A stretch of DNA of 64,000 nucleotides from assembly GCF_036320655.1 (NCBI RefSeq), contig NZ_CP143258.1:1-64000 (forward strand), written 5' to 3'. The stretch is from Porphyromonas pogonae. GTDB taxonomy: Bacteria; Bacteroidota; Bacteroidia; Bacteroidales; Porphyromonadaceae. The notes under the pieces are model-generated. The model did no database searches. It saw nothing but the letters and a program-made list of their open reading frames with translations, and was not told the DNA's origin. A program made the translations under genes and the position numbers. Below are positions 8,443 through 17,679 of the stretch, piece after piece. The stretch's first letter is position 1, and every line of letters begins with the position of its first letter.

Positions 8443-8634
8443 CGTGAAGTATATATTCTTTTACGGAGACGTTTTATATTTACACAATATTATTTTACAC
8501 CCCGGCTCGTGTGAGGTAAGCAGATGCAACCATCCATTACTTCTATCGTAGGAGTATTGACCTATCAAAATGTCAGTTTTATTCGACTTCTCTTGACGGA
8601 CAGACGACAGCCCATGAAACATATTTAGAGGCTA

Positions 8635-8666
8635 TTGACAAAGGGGGGTAAGATGTTGTACCTTTG
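8635..8666 (+). promoter_or_regulatory. Promoter of element copy 2
   Basis: TTGACA at 8635 and TACCTTTG at 8659-8666, an exact TAnnTTTG. The spacer AAAGGGGGG is shared with copy 3 and nearly with copy 4, more similarity than chance promoters would show. Confidence 0.6.
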
Positions 8667-8750
8667 TGAATGCAACAACTATTTTATCTGCTCATTACAC
8701 TTAGACCCGAATCCTACACTGATTAAGACCAACTTTACTAATATACAACT

Positions 8751-8891
8751 ATGAGGACTATCACCGGTAACTGCCTGAAATCAACTACAATGGCCAACCC
8801 ACCCGCAATTGAATACGTGCCGCTTACCGCATCTCATAATACGCAAACCACCATCCCCTATTCTACACTGCGTCTTCCCCGGCAGTACTAA
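8751..8891 (+). CDS. Possible short peptide of element copy 2
   Basis: A 46-codon frame beginning MRTITGNCLK, 85 bp after the element promoter. Short frames at equivalent positions in copies 3, 4 and the 25-kb relative also begin M-x-T with a Cys by residue 10, but the rest is unrelated. It may be a leader peptide or chance. Confidence 0.2.
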   Translation: MRTITGNCLKSTTMANPPAIEYVPLTASHNTQTTIPYSTLRLPRQY

Positions 8892-9000
8892 TCCCCTCCT
8901 GATCCACTGCGTTACTGTGACGCCCCAGTCTGCCCCCGATATACCACCTCAAACACCGCACATCCATGCGCTTAGTTCCACTTAATATAAAAGTAGGCTC

Positions 9001-9128
9001 ACCTATCATACAAAGTGCGCAAACCTATCCTATACGGACAATTGACCTATCCTATACGGACTACTGACTTATGTACACGGACGAAGGACTTATCATACAC
9101 AGTCCACAGACCTATCATAATAGGATTT
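9001..9128 (+). repeat. 22-bp tandem array, element copy 2
   Basis: Units start at 9001, 9023, 9045, 9067 (21 bp), 9088 and 9110. Consensus core is ACYTATCSTATACGG followed by a variable tail. The last unit is the terminal variant ATCATAATAGGATTT. Confidence 0.8.
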
Positions 9129-9614
9129 CAGTTCTTGCCTCTCACTCTTCCCAGCCCTACTTCGAGACTAAAAAATACATTATAGAATAGCCATATTCCT
9201 CAGATATTTATTTAAGAAGCAAAATATAAGGCTTGTATTTATTTGGCATTCATTCAGGATAAAATTATTGAGGAGAAAAGCAGCTCCTTATTTAGACAAA
9301 GTATAAATAAGCGTTTTTTCTTAACTAAGAGGCTCTGTTTTCCACCATTTTACACATTTATTAATTTTATTTAGTAGCCATTAGGCTAATAAAATATCAT
9401 TTTGCATTTTACAACAAAAAGGGAGGTCTATTTTGACATTTTGTCAACATATCACCCCCACATAAGTAAAGGCGTAGTACACACCCTGTTTTGTAGCTTC
9501 GCATCTGTGTATTAGATAAGTCCTCACGCCCGCTTACAGCATTTCCATAGCCTGATATAATTATCTGTGAAGTAGTTTGTAATGATAATGTTTTTATCTG
9601 TACAATCTTTGTCC

Positions 9615-9622
9615 TAACTTTG
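9615..9622 (+). promoter_or_regulatory. sulP promoter -7 element
   Basis: TAACTTTG, an exact TAnnTTTG match 33 bp before the sulP ATG. It shows that sulP has its own promoter separate from the element promoter about 1 kb upstream. Confidence 0.5.
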
Positions 9623-9654
9623 CAACTCCTATGACATAAAATCAGATAATTTCA

Positions 9655-11331
9655 ATGGATAAAAGTTCTGTATTTAAGCCTCGTTTTTTCGAGGCGGTGA
9701 AGCAGTACAATGCTTCTTTGTTTGCAGCCGATGCCATGGCCGGCATTATTGTTGGTATAGTGGCGCTCCCCCTTGCCATAGCTTTTGCTATAGCCAGTGG
9801 TGTAGCACCTGAAGTAGGACTCATCACCGCTATCATAGGCGGATTCATCGTAGCCATGTTCGGTGGCAGCTCAGTACAGATCGGAGGTCCCACAGGCGCT
9901 TTTATCATTATCGTTTACGGTATCATTCAGGAGTTTGGTATACAGGGGCTGCTGGTAGCCACTTTCATTGCAGGGTTACTATTGCTGGTGATGGGGGTGC
10001 TCAAGTTGGGCTCACTGATCAAGTTTATCCCGTACCCCATAGTCATAGGCTTTACAGCAGGTATAGCACTTACCATCTTTTCCACTCAGATGAATGATCT
10101 TCTGGGCTTAGGACTCAAAGGCATGCCTGCCGCATTCATCCCTAAGTGGGGAATGGTGCTGGAAAATATGGATAAATTCAATTGGATAGCGCTGGTCATA
10201 GGCATCGTCAGCATCACTATCATACAGGTCACGCCCCGTTTTACCAAAAAGATTCCCGGCTCACTCATTGCCATCATACTCATGACGGTAGTAGTGTATT
10301 GGCTACGCACTTATCAAGGAGTGCAAGGGATAGAGACCATAGGCGACCGCTTCACGATAAGTGCTTCTATCAGCATGCCCGACATGCCACAACTCGGCTG
10401 GACGCAGATACAGCAACTGATCACTCCGGCCTTTACCATAGCTATGCTGGGAGCTATAGAGTCACTCCTCTCGGCCAGCGTGGCAGACGGTGTTACAGGG
10501 GACAGGCATGACTCCAATACGGAACTGATAGCGCAAGGACTTGCCAACATAGCGGTACCTTTTGTAGGCGGTATACCCGTCACAGGCGCTATAGCCCGTA
10601 CCATGACCAATATCAACAACGGTGGTAAAACACCCGTGGCAGGCGTGATACATGCTCTGATACTACTCCTTATATTCCTCTTCCTCGGCCCCCTCACAGC
10701 TTACATCCCTATGGCGTGCCTCTCAGGAGTGCTCATAGTGGTATCCTATAATATGAGCGGATGGCGATCGGTAAGAAGCCTTTTCAAGGGGCCCAAGAGT
10801 GATACCGCGGTGATGATGATCACATTCCTGCTCACCGTGCTTGTAGACCTTACGGTGGCTATAGAAATAGGGCTTATATTCTCTATGCTGTTCTTTATGA
10901 AACGCATGGTAGAGAGCACAAATATATTGGTTTCCAAGGATGTACTGGAGCTACACCGCGAGGGTGATGATGTAGCCAAAGGTAAGCAGGTACTGGAGCT
11001 GCCGCACGGAGTGGAGGTGTACGAAATAGAAGGTCCTTACTTCTTCGGTATAGCCAATAGGTTTGACGAAGCGATGCGTGAGGCAGGAGACAGAGCCGGC
11101 GTGCGGATTATCAGAATGCGCTTTGTACCCTTCATGGACTCTACCGCCATACACAACCTCAAGACCTTGTGTCGCACATGTCAGAGCGAAGGCGTAAAGC
11201 TTATCTTCTCCGGCGTCAACGACAAAGTGAGACAGTCGCTTGAGCAAACGGGTGTTGCCGACATGGTGGGACGACAGTTTATCTGTAGAGATATCAACGA
11301 AGCTGTGGAAGTAGCTCGTACTATTGTTTAA
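9655..11331 (+). CDS. SulP-family anion transporter with STAS domain
   Basis: 558 residues. About 10-14 hydrophobic segments fill residues 20-430, with the SulP signature region near the start (ADAMAGIIVGIVALPLAIAF, GGPTGAFIIIVYG). A cytoplasmic STAS domain follows (about 455-555, VEVYEIEGPYFFGIANRF and RFVPFMDSTAIHNLK). SulP proteins are secondary transporters of sulfate, bicarbonate or other anions, and the sequence alone does not fix the substrate. No carbonic anhydrase is adjacent. The dihydrouridine synthase gene follows after 10 bp, probably in one transcript. Confidence 0.85.
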   Translation: MDKSSVFKPRFFEAVKQYNASLFAADAMAGIIVGIVALPLAIAFAIASGVAPEVGLITAIIGGFIVAMFGGSSVQIGGPTGAFIIIVYGIIQEFGIQGLLVATFIAGLLLLVMGVLKLGSLIKFIPYPIVIGFTAGIALTIFSTQMNDLLGLGLKGMPAAFIPKWGMVLENMDKFNWIALVIGIVSITIIQVTPRFTKKIPGSLIAIILMTVVVYWLRTYQGVQGIETIGDRFTISASISMPDMPQLGWTQIQQLITPAFTIAMLGAIESLLSASVADGVTGDRHDSNTELIAQGLANIAVPFVGGIPVTGAIARTMTNINNGGKTPVAGVIHALILLLIFLFLGPLTAYIPMACLSGVLIVVSYNMSGWRSVRSLFKGPKSDTAVMMITFLLTVLVDLTVAIEIGLIFSMLFFMKRMVESTNILVSKDVLELHREGDDVAKGKQVLELPHGVEVYEIEGPYFFGIANRFDEAMREAGDRAGVRIIRMRFVPFMDSTAIHNLKTLCRTCQSEGVKLIFSGVNDKVRQSLEQTGVADMVGRQFICRDINEAVEVARTIV

Positions 11332-11341
11332 TTTAGATTCA

Positions 11342-12346
11342 ATGAAAATAGATCATATAGATTTGGGACATGAGCCGGTACTGCTGGCTCCTATGGAAGA
11401 TGTCACCGATGTAGCATTTAGGCTCCTATGTAAAGAGTTTGGGGCAGACATGGTGTACACGGAATTCCTGAGCGCCGACGCACTCATAAGGGATGTAGCC
11501 GGCACCAAAAGGAAGTTGCGGATAGATGCAGCGGAACGCCCCGTGGCCGTACAGATATACGGCAGGGATGTAGACACCATGGTGCAGGCTGCCCGCATAT
11601 GCGAGGAGGCTGCGCCGGATATCATAGACATCAACTTCGGCTGTCCTGTAAAGCGTGTTGCCGGCAAGGGTGCCGGTAGCGGTATGCTGCGCAATGTACC
11701 CTTGATGCTCGAGATCACCGAGTCAATAGTAAAAGCCGTGCATACCCCGGTGACCGTGAAGACCCGTCTGGGGTGGGACCATGACAGCCGCATCATCATA
11801 GAGCTTGCAGAGCAGTTGCAAGACTGCGGCATCAAAGCCCTCACCATACACGGTCGCACCAGAGCACAGATGTACACGGGCGAGGCAGACTGGAGCCTCA
11901 TAGGCGAAGTAAAAAACAATCCCCGCATGCACATCCCCATCATTGGCAATGGCGACATCACCACACCCCAAGGAGCACGTGAGGCTTTTGACAAATACGG
12001 TGTGGATGCCGTGATGGTAGGACGTGGCAGTATAGGGCGCCCATGGATATTCGAAGAGATCAAGCATTACCTCCGTACGGGAGAGCTGTTGCCCCTGCGT
12101 GAATTTGGGTACTACATGGACATCTTACGCAGGCAAGTCAACAACAACATCGAAAAGCTGGACGAGCGCCGAGGTATCTTACACTCACGCCGGCATATCG
12201 CCGTAAGCCCTATATTCAAAGGGATACCCAACTTCAAACAAATGAAAATAGCTATGCTGCGAGCCTCTACAAAAGGCGAACTATTTGCACTTATGGACGA
12301 AGTGCAGGACTACATATCAAAAGAGAATGCTACATTTGCAGAATAA
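11342..12346 (+). CDS. dus: tRNA-dihydrouridine synthase (DusB-like)
   Basis: 334 residues from the ATG at 11342. The frame also opens at a TTG inside sulP, which I reject because the ATG gives the typical N-terminus and a 10-bp spacing. An FMN-binding TIM barrel with LAPMEDVTDVAFR, the active-site cysteine in NFGCPVKRVAGKGAGSGML, TVKTRLGWD, TIHGRTRAQMYTG and the phosphate-binding GNGDI and VGRGSIGRPWIF motifs, then a helical C-terminal domain. It reduces specific uridines in the tRNA D-loop. It is co-transcribed with sulP by position, a pairing that gives no clear functional link. Confidence 0.92.
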   Translation: MKIDHIDLGHEPVLLAPMEDVTDVAFRLLCKEFGADMVYTEFLSADALIRDVAGTKRKLRIDAAERPVAVQIYGRDVDTMVQAARICEEAAPDIIDINFGCPVKRVAGKGAGSGMLRNVPLMLEITESIVKAVHTPVTVKTRLGWDHDSRIIIELAEQLQDCGIKALTIHGRTRAQMYTGEADWSLIGEVKNNPRMHIPIIGNGDITTPQGAREAFDKYGVDAVMVGRGSIGRPWIFEEIKHYLRTGELLPLREFGYYMDILRRQVNNNIEKLDERRGILHSRRHIAVSPIFKGIPNFKQMKIAMLRASTKGELFALMDEVQDYISKENATFAE

Positions 12347-12398
12347 TAAGAACTATAACAGTGTTAATACCATAAACTAAATAAGACGTAGACATATT

Positions 12399-13541
12399 AT
12401 GAGACTTTCCAAGCATATATTACCCATCATGGTGGGTGCGGTAATTTTTACGGGATGTAAGAATAATGGACGTAATAAATTTGTAGTGGAGGGCAGCGTG
12501 ACCGATGCTGCAGGACAAATGCTCTTTCTGGACGAAGTGGGTACCGGCAATGTGGTGTCACTGGACTCCGTGAAACTGGACGAGAATGGAGCCTTCACAT
12601 TCACCCACGAAGGTACTTACTACCCCATGTTCTACCGCCTGAGACTCAACCGCTCTTCTATCCCTTTTGCGGCAGACTCTGCGACACACCTTGTGCTCAA
12701 AGCCTCGGGCAAGGACTTCTTCGGTGGCTACGACTGGACTGATGCCGACTCTGAAAACAGACAAATCAGAGATATCAGTCACCAACGGTATAGTACGGAT
12801 ATGGAGATCGATGAGGCTCTTGCTGATTTCCACGCAGGTAAAATGTCGGCTGACTCGGTGAGCAGGCTCATTACCTCACTTGCCGACAAACTCAAACGTG
12901 ACCTTACCACTAAATATATCTATGTCAACCCCCGAAGCCCGGCTTCGTACTACGCACTTTTCCAAAAGAAGAATGATGTGATGTATTTCGACACTGAAGA
13001 TCATGCCGACTCGCGCGCCTTTGCCGCCGTGGCTACAGCATACGACACTTATTACCCCATGGCTCCCTATGCACCGTTTCTCAAGGATATGGCACTTAAG
13101 TCTATTGCCCGCAAACGCCAGGCTGTGGCTTTTGCACAGCAAATCAATCAATTTGACTCTGTGAAGACGGTAGATTTCCCTGAACTCACCCTCAAAAACG
13201 CTTCAGGCAAAGAAGTGAGCTTGTCGCATATAGCTACAAGTGGCAAGACGGTCTTGCTCAGCTTTACGGCATACAGCGCAGAGTGGTCACCCGCTTTGGT
13301 CAACAAGATGAGAGCACTGTACGATAAATATCATGATCAGGGACTGGAGATCTATGAAGTGTCACTGGACAACGATAGCTACTACTGGCAAAATGCATCG
13401 CGCAATTTGCCTTGGATATGTGTATACGACTCTGACGGCAAATCACTCAAAAACTATAATGTGGGGCAGCTGCCGGTATTCTTCCGTATAAAAAACGGAG
13501 AGCTCAAAGCTATTGCCGATCCCGCACAGGCTATGATGTAA
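12399..13541 (+). CDS. Thioredoxin-fold lipoprotein without CXXC
   Basis: 380 residues. The lipoprotein signal is MRLSKHILPIMVGAVIFTGC with Cys20. The N-terminal part (about 25-120, EGSVTDAAGQMLFLDEV) resembles DUF4369, and the C-terminal part (about 250-375) is a TlpA/AhpC-like thioredoxin fold. At the place where such proteins carry WCxxC, this one reads FTAYSAEWSPALVNKM, so both redox cysteines are absent. The rest of the fold is kept (LEIYEVSLDND, NLPWICVYDSDG, LPVFFRIKNGE). It is probably a periplasm-facing lipoprotein with a binding or structural role rather than a disulfide reductase. It follows dus by 52 bp and may belong to the same transcript. Confidence 0.75.
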   Translation: MRLSKHILPIMVGAVIFTGCKNNGRNKFVVEGSVTDAAGQMLFLDEVGTGNVVSLDSVKLDENGAFTFTHEGTYYPMFYRLRLNRSSIPFAADSATHLVLKASGKDFFGGYDWTDADSENRQIRDISHQRYSTDMEIDEALADFHAGKMSADSVSRLITSLADKLKRDLTTKYIYVNPRSPASYYALFQKKNDVMYFDTEDHADSRAFAAVATAYDTYYPMAPYAPFLKDMALKSIARKRQAVAFAQQINQFDSVKTVDFPELTLKNASGKEVSLSHIATSGKTVLLSFTAYSAEWSPALVNKMRALYDKYHDQGLEIYEVSLDNDSYYWQNASRNLPWICVYDSDGKSLKNYNVGQLPVFFRIKNGELKAIADPAQAMM

Positions 13542-13609
13542 GTGACTTGTGTTGAGAGAGTGCTATGAGGGCTTGATATCTGAAAGTTACATTATCGGGC
13601 GAAAATTTG

Positions 13610-13617
13610 TATCTTTG
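13610..13617 (+). promoter_or_regulatory. Promoter -7 element before the starch synthase-like gene
   Basis: TATCTTTG, exact TAnnTTTG, 27 bp before the start codon at 13644. Confidence 0.5.
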
Positions 13618-13643
13618 CACCAATAACTGTAAAAAATGTAAGA

Positions 13644-14444
13644 ATGGATTCTAAACGCGTACTGTTCATTTCACAAGAAATCTACCCTTATCTCCCCGAA
13701 ACGGAAATCTCCAAAATCTCTCGAGAGCTACCACAAGCAATACAAGAGATAGGCAATGAAGTGAGAATTTTCATGCCGAGATACGGAATTGTGAACGAAC
13801 GACGTAATCAGTTGCATGAAGTCATCCGTCTTTCGGGGATCAATATGATCATTGACGACAATGACCACCCTTTGATCATCAAGGTTGCCTCCATCCAGGC
13901 TGCAAGAATGCAGGTCTATTTCATCGACAATGATGACTTTTTCAAGCGCAAGACAATGTTCAACACCGATAACCGCCCCGTCAATGACAACGATGAGCGT
14001 TCTATCTTCTTTGTAAGGGGAGCGCTGGAGGCTATCAAGAAACTGCGCTGGATACCCGACGTTATTCATTGCCACGGATGGTTTACGGCTTTGGCAATGG
14101 TATACCTGAAAAAAGTATATCATGATGACCCATGCCTCAAGAAAGCCAAAGTGGTGTATACCGTGTACAATGAACCGGAAGCCGGCGTGATACCTGAAAC
14201 ACTCTTTGACAAACTGAAGTTTGATCATATCAAACCGGCTAATTACGCTATGATGGACAATAAGACTGACTTTGTGGCGTTAAATAAATTAGCCATAGCA
14301 CACGCCGATGGCGTAATACAGGGCAGTGAGCATATTGATGAAGCTCTTACGGCTTATATTGGCGAGAGCGGTAAGCCGTTCCTGCCATATCAAGGAAAAG
14401 AAGATTATGCCCCCGCATTTGATAATTTCTATAATCAATTATAA
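13644..14444 (+). CDS. Glycogen/starch synthase N-terminal domain protein (GT5-like, short)
   Basis: 266 residues, about half the length of a normal GT5 glycogen synthase (about 480). It matches only the N-terminal Rossmann half: RVLFISQEIYPYLPETEISK, then EVRIFMPRYGIV and VIHCHGWFTALAMVYLKK. The usual ADP-glucose-binding K-x-G-G near the N-terminus is replaced by ETEISKISRELP, and the whole C-terminal nucleotide-binding domain is missing. The reading frame is clean and ends naturally, so this is a short form, not a frameshift. Short forms of this kind followed by a DUF4270 gene occur across Bacteroidales. Catalysis is doubtful and a regulatory or binding role is possible. The next gene starts after 4 bp. 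Confidence 0.75.
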   Translation: MDSKRVLFISQEIYPYLPETEISKISRELPQAIQEIGNEVRIFMPRYGIVNERRNQLHEVIRLSGINMIIDDNDHPLIIKVASIQAARMQVYFIDNDDFFKRKTMFNTDNRPVNDNDERSIFFVRGALEAIKKLRWIPDVIHCHGWFTALAMVYLKKVYHDDPCLKKAKVVYTVYNEPEAGVIPETLFDKLKFDHIKPANYAMMDNKTDFVALNKLAIAHADGVIQGSEHIDEALTAYIGESGKPFLPYQGKEDYAPAFDNFYNQL

Positions 14445-14448
14445 TTGA

Positions 14449-15861
14449 ATGAAAAGAAAAGCATGGTTCTTGATACCATTCGCTATCGTAGCCTCTATAT
14501 TTGTCGGCTGTAATGACGATCTGTCATCCGTAGGCGAAAGCATCCAACCTAATGATGATAAAGTGAATGCCCGGATGGATTCGATCGATTTGGATTATTC
14601 CACGGTCCAGCTGTCATCAGTGTACAGCAATTCGAGTTTTAGCTTATTAGGCGAGATTAGTGATCCCGTTTACGGTGATTTCAAGGGTAACTTTATCACC
14701 TCGGTGCGTACTGCACGCAACTTTAAGTTTCACGAAACCCCTCTTGACAACAAGGTGGACTCCGTGTTTCTCGATTTGCGCATCGGGACATATTCAGGTG
14801 ATACCACTGCCATGCTCAAAGCTGCGGCATATAAAGTAGATGCTAAGCTACCTGATACAGGTCTGTCACTAACTGACCTGGATAAGTACATACAGCCTGC
14901 CAATCTGCTGGGAAACAAAACATATTCGGTAGCAACCTCAAACTTGGACTCCATAACCAAAGCTCGTTTTGTGAGAATACCTTTGGACAAGTCTTTGGGA
15001 CAAAAGATATACGAATATACATCGTCACATCCTGAATACTTCGACACCCAGGAAAGCTTCGAAAAGAACGTGCTGGGCAAGATGCTCTTTACCACCACTA
15101 CAGGTACAGGCTCTGTACTGCGTATATATGGGGTGGACTTGAGTATATATTACACCATCAAAAGAGAAAAAGTATCGGCTGATGGCAAGAAAGAGGAAGT
15201 AAAGGTTCCGGTAAGAGAAATATTTGTAAACACCAAAGAACAAATGCATATACAGGGCTTCAAGAACGAGGATATAGAATCTTTGCTCAAGCCCAATGAC
15301 AAATATTCTTTTGTAAAATCACCGGCAGGCGTTGTGACCAAAGTGGTGTGGACAAAAGAGAGACTGCAAAAAGTTTTTTCTAATCACAAAACATCTACTT
15401 GGGTGATCAATGAGGCTCAATACAGAGTCAACGTGGAGCCGCCCAAAGCCAAATCGGTCATCAATCCCGCACCTTATATGCTGTGTATTGTAGCTGACTC
15501 GGTAGATAATTTCTTCAAAAACCACGAAACGGAGTATACTCGCCCCAACTCGGCGTTCCTCTCCAATTCATACAATATCAACTATCGTACATACAGCTTC
15601 AGCAATATCTCCCCCATGATTGCGGAGCATATCAAGAAGCACGGCAAAGACAATGGAGCCGGTAAGTACGAAATCAAAGAAGACCTAGTAGCATATCTGA
15701 TCCCTGTAGAGAGAGCTTTTCTTTCAGAATCAGGCAGTGGATCCAAAACTACTGACATCAGTAACTTCCTTTTCCCGTCAGCAGCACAGATATTAAAGAA
15801 AGATGTAGGTGCGCGTATGGGTATTGTAACAACGGAATATCATAAGCAATCCGACAAATAA
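14449..15861 (+). CDS. DUF4270 lipoprotein
   Basis: 470 residues. The signal peptide has lipobox FVGC at about Cys21, followed by NDDLSSVGESIQPNDD, typical of DUF4270 proteins. The remainder is beta-rich with repeated phrases such as FSLLGEISDPVYGDFKGNFITSVR and VDSVFLDLRIGTYSGDT. The function of DUF4270 is unknown. It is an exported, probably surface-exposed lipoprotein. It starts 4 bp after the short starch synthase gene, so the two are translated from one message. That gene pairing recurs in the order Bacteroidales, which suggests a shared role in the cell envelope (inference). Confidence 0.8.
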   Translation: MKRKAWFLIPFAIVASIFVGCNDDLSSVGESIQPNDDKVNARMDSIDLDYSTVQLSSVYSNSSFSLLGEISDPVYGDFKGNFITSVRTARNFKFHETPLDNKVDSVFLDLRIGTYSGDTTAMLKAAAYKVDAKLPDTGLSLTDLDKYIQPANLLGNKTYSVATSNLDSITKARFVRIPLDKSLGQKIYEYTSSHPEYFDTQESFEKNVLGKMLFTTTTGTGSVLRIYGVDLSIYYTIKREKVSADGKKEEVKVPVREIFVNTKEQMHIQGFKNEDIESLLKPNDKYSFVKSPAGVVTKVVWTKERLQKVFSNHKTSTWVINEAQYRVNVEPPKAKSVINPAPYMLCIVADSVDNFFKNHETEYTRPNSAFLSNSYNINYRTYSFSNISPMIAEHIKKHGKDNGAGKYEIKEDLVAYLIPVERAFLSESGSGSKTTDISNFLFPSAAQILKKDVGARMGIVTTEYHKQSDK

Positions 15862-15959
15862 ATAATGTCGGCCATGCTTTGATTCAGCTTGACAGACAAG
15901 GAGGGAGGATACCCTTATTGCTACGTTAATTTGCTAATCTATTTTATCTGTTTTAAATA

Positions 15960-17204
15960 ATGAAAAACTTGAAAACTCGCCTCACGGTGATGATCTTCCT
16001 CCAGTTTTTTGTCTGGGGGGCATGGCTTATCTCGCTCGGTGGCTATATGATGGGAATACTCCATTATACAGGTCTCGAAGTGGGCGCTATATACGGCACC
16101 ATGGGGATAGCCTCGCTCTTCATGCCCGGCTTACTGGGCATCGTAGCAGACCGCTATGTCAACGCTGAGCGTTTGTTGGGTATTTGCCATTTGGCGGGAG
16201 CTGTTTTATTGGCAGCGGCTGCTAACGTCACAGAGTATTCCGTATTTTATCCCCTACTCCTACTCATCAGCATGAGTTATATGCCCACCATAGCACTCAC
16301 CAATACCATCTCATACAACGCTATGGAGAAAGAAGGTATGGACATCGTAAAGATGTTTCCCAAGATCAGAGTATGGGGTACGGTAGGTTTTATCATAGCT
16401 ATGTGGTTTGTGGATGTTGCCGGTTTTGGCCGCTCTCCGCTGCAGCTCTATGTGGCAGCCGTATTTGCTTTTATTCTGGGTGTATACTCTTTTACCTTAC
16501 CCAAGTGCCCTCCCGTAAAGACTGTTCGAGAAAAGAAAAGCCTGGCTACAGCGCTGGGGCTGGATGCTTTTGTATTGTTCAAGGATCGTAAGATGGCTGT
16601 ATTCTTCATCTTTTCCATGATGCTGGGAGCAGCTTTGCAGATAACCAATACTTTTGGCAATCCTTTCCTCGATAGTTTCAAGTCTGAGTATGCAACAAGC
16701 TTTGCAGTAGAGCACCCCAATGTGCTCTTATCTCTTTCTCAGATATCCGAAACACTTTTCATCCTTGCCATACCTTTCTTCATGGGTCGTTATGGCATCA
16801 AACGTGTGATGATCATGAGTATGATAGCATGGGTATTCCGTTTTGGATTCTTTGGTATAGGCAATCCTGGCAGCGGGTTTATATTCCTTATCCTTTCCAT
16901 GGTGGTATACGGTATGGCATTTGACTTCTTCAACATCTCGGGCTCTATGTTTGTAGAGAAGGAAGTAAATCCAGCCATCAGGGCATCCGCACAGGGCTTA
17001 TTTATGATCATGACCAATGGTATAGGGGCTATTCTCGGAGGTTTTGGCAGTGGTTGGGTTGTGGATCATTACACGGTTGACGGTATCACCCGTTGGCAAC
17101 CTATCTGGTTTATATTCGCAGCTTATGCCCTGGTGATAGCTATATTATTTACGATACTGTTTCGGTACAAGGAAGATCAGGCTACAGCAACCAGCAAAGC
17201 CTGA
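15960..17204 (+). CDS. MFS permease, nucleoside:H+ symporter-like
   Basis: 414 residues with about 12 hydrophobic segments. The start MKNLKTRLTVMIFLQFFVWGAWLISLGGYM and the phrases PGLLGIVADRYVNAERLLG and KIRVWGTVGFIIAMWFV fit the NupG/XapB-type nucleoside permease branch of the major facilitator superfamily. It probably takes up nucleosides with protons, though related Bacteroidetes proteins are also annotated as sugar permeases. It stands 98 bp after the DUF4270 gene and is followed by a strong terminator. Confidence 0.75.
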   Translation: MKNLKTRLTVMIFLQFFVWGAWLISLGGYMMGILHYTGLEVGAIYGTMGIASLFMPGLLGIVADRYVNAERLLGICHLAGAVLLAAAANVTEYSVFYPLLLLISMSYMPTIALTNTISYNAMEKEGMDIVKMFPKIRVWGTVGFIIAMWFVDVAGFGRSPLQLYVAAVFAFILGVYSFTLPKCPPVKTVREKKSLATALGLDAFVLFKDRKMAVFFIFSMMLGAALQITNTFGNPFLDSFKSEYATSFAVEHPNVLLSLSQISETLFILAIPFFMGRYGIKRVMIMSMIAWVFRFGFFGIGNPGSGFIFLILSMVVYGMAFDFFNISGSMFVEKEVNPAIRASAQGLFMIMTNGIGAILGGFGSGWVVDHYTVDGITRWQPIWFIFAAYALVIAILFTILFRYKEDQATATSKA

Positions 17205-17224
17205 TAATAAAATACACTTCATAG

Positions 17225-17259
17225 TAAAAAAGCACGACTGCAATAGTCGTGCTTTTTTA
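17225..17259 (+). terminator. Terminator after the MFS permease gene
   Basis: AAAAAGCACGACT, loop GCAAT, AGTCGTGCTTTTTTAT. The A and T tracts on both sides let it act in either direction. Confidence 0.85.
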
Positions 17260-17640
17260 TTGAGTTTGCAATGGATATCATTAACGAATCACTCGATGTA
17301 CATTGATAATATATCCTTTTACGAATTCAGCTCTCATTTTTTTGAGAGGTTTAAAGCGATTCCGTTGATGTACGATGTCACCGTCCCGGATAGAATAGGA
17401 CGTACAAACGTATGGATAAGGCTATTCAAGAAGCTGTAATTCGAGTTCGGAGACAATAGAGTAATGATCAGGAGGGAAAAGGAGTAAACCTTACGGAAGT
17501 CATAGCAATAGATTGCGGTAAGTTTATTTTTAAGGGCCCGATACGGAGACTCAACCTCACATCGGTTAGCCGGATGCAATACACCGGTTTTTACACTGAC
17601 AATAGTTGGATACGACTTTTCGGCTAAAAGGAGAATCTAA
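17260..17640. other. Gene-poor stretch between permease and rnf operon
   Basis: About 380 bp with no convincing gene. A minus-strand frame of 81 codons at 17334-17579 has no recognisable domain and no promoter. A short hairpin CTCTCATTTTTTTGAGAG lies at about 17331-17350. Confidence 0.4.
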
Positions 17641-17666
17641 AATATTGAGACCTATAGGTCAATATT
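17641..17666. promoter_or_regulatory. Palindrome centred on GACCTATAGGTC
   Basis: AATATTGAGACC-TATA-GGTCAATATT, an inverted repeat with a 2-base bulge whose centre GACCTATAGGTC is a perfect 12-bp palindrome. It lies just beyond the rnf terminator. The GACCTAT half resembles the start of the 22-bp repeat units elsewhere, which may be chance. Confidence 0.3.
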
Positions 17667-17679
17667 GAACGGGTAGCAT

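Larger units (their letters stand above)
8635..9447 (+). repeat. Dispersed modular element, copy 2
   Basis: Full copy, 813 bp. Modules in order: promoter TTGACA plus TACCTTTG (8635-8666) with a run of six G in the spacer; a weakly conserved, G-poor stretch that can encode a 46-residue peptide; a 22-bp array (9001-9128, five full units and a terminal unit); TTTATTTGGCATTC near 9237; an inverted repeat with arms CTTATTT/AAATAAG (9287-9311); TTCTTAACTAAGAG near 9318; and the palindrome TTGACATTTTGTCAA (9433-9447). It sits between a terminated upstream gene and sulP, which has its own promoter 150 bp further on. The stretch 8443-8634 before it holds nothing I recognise. Confidence 0.8.

Noticed and set aside
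9001-9128. 22-bp arrays as CRISPR
   Set aside because: Repeats are tandem without proper spacers, the variable part is only about 7-9 bp, and no cas genes are present.
17334-17579. 81-codon minus-strand frame beyond the rnf terminator
   Set aside because: No recognised domain, no promoter, hydrophobic but without clear helices; may be a remnant.
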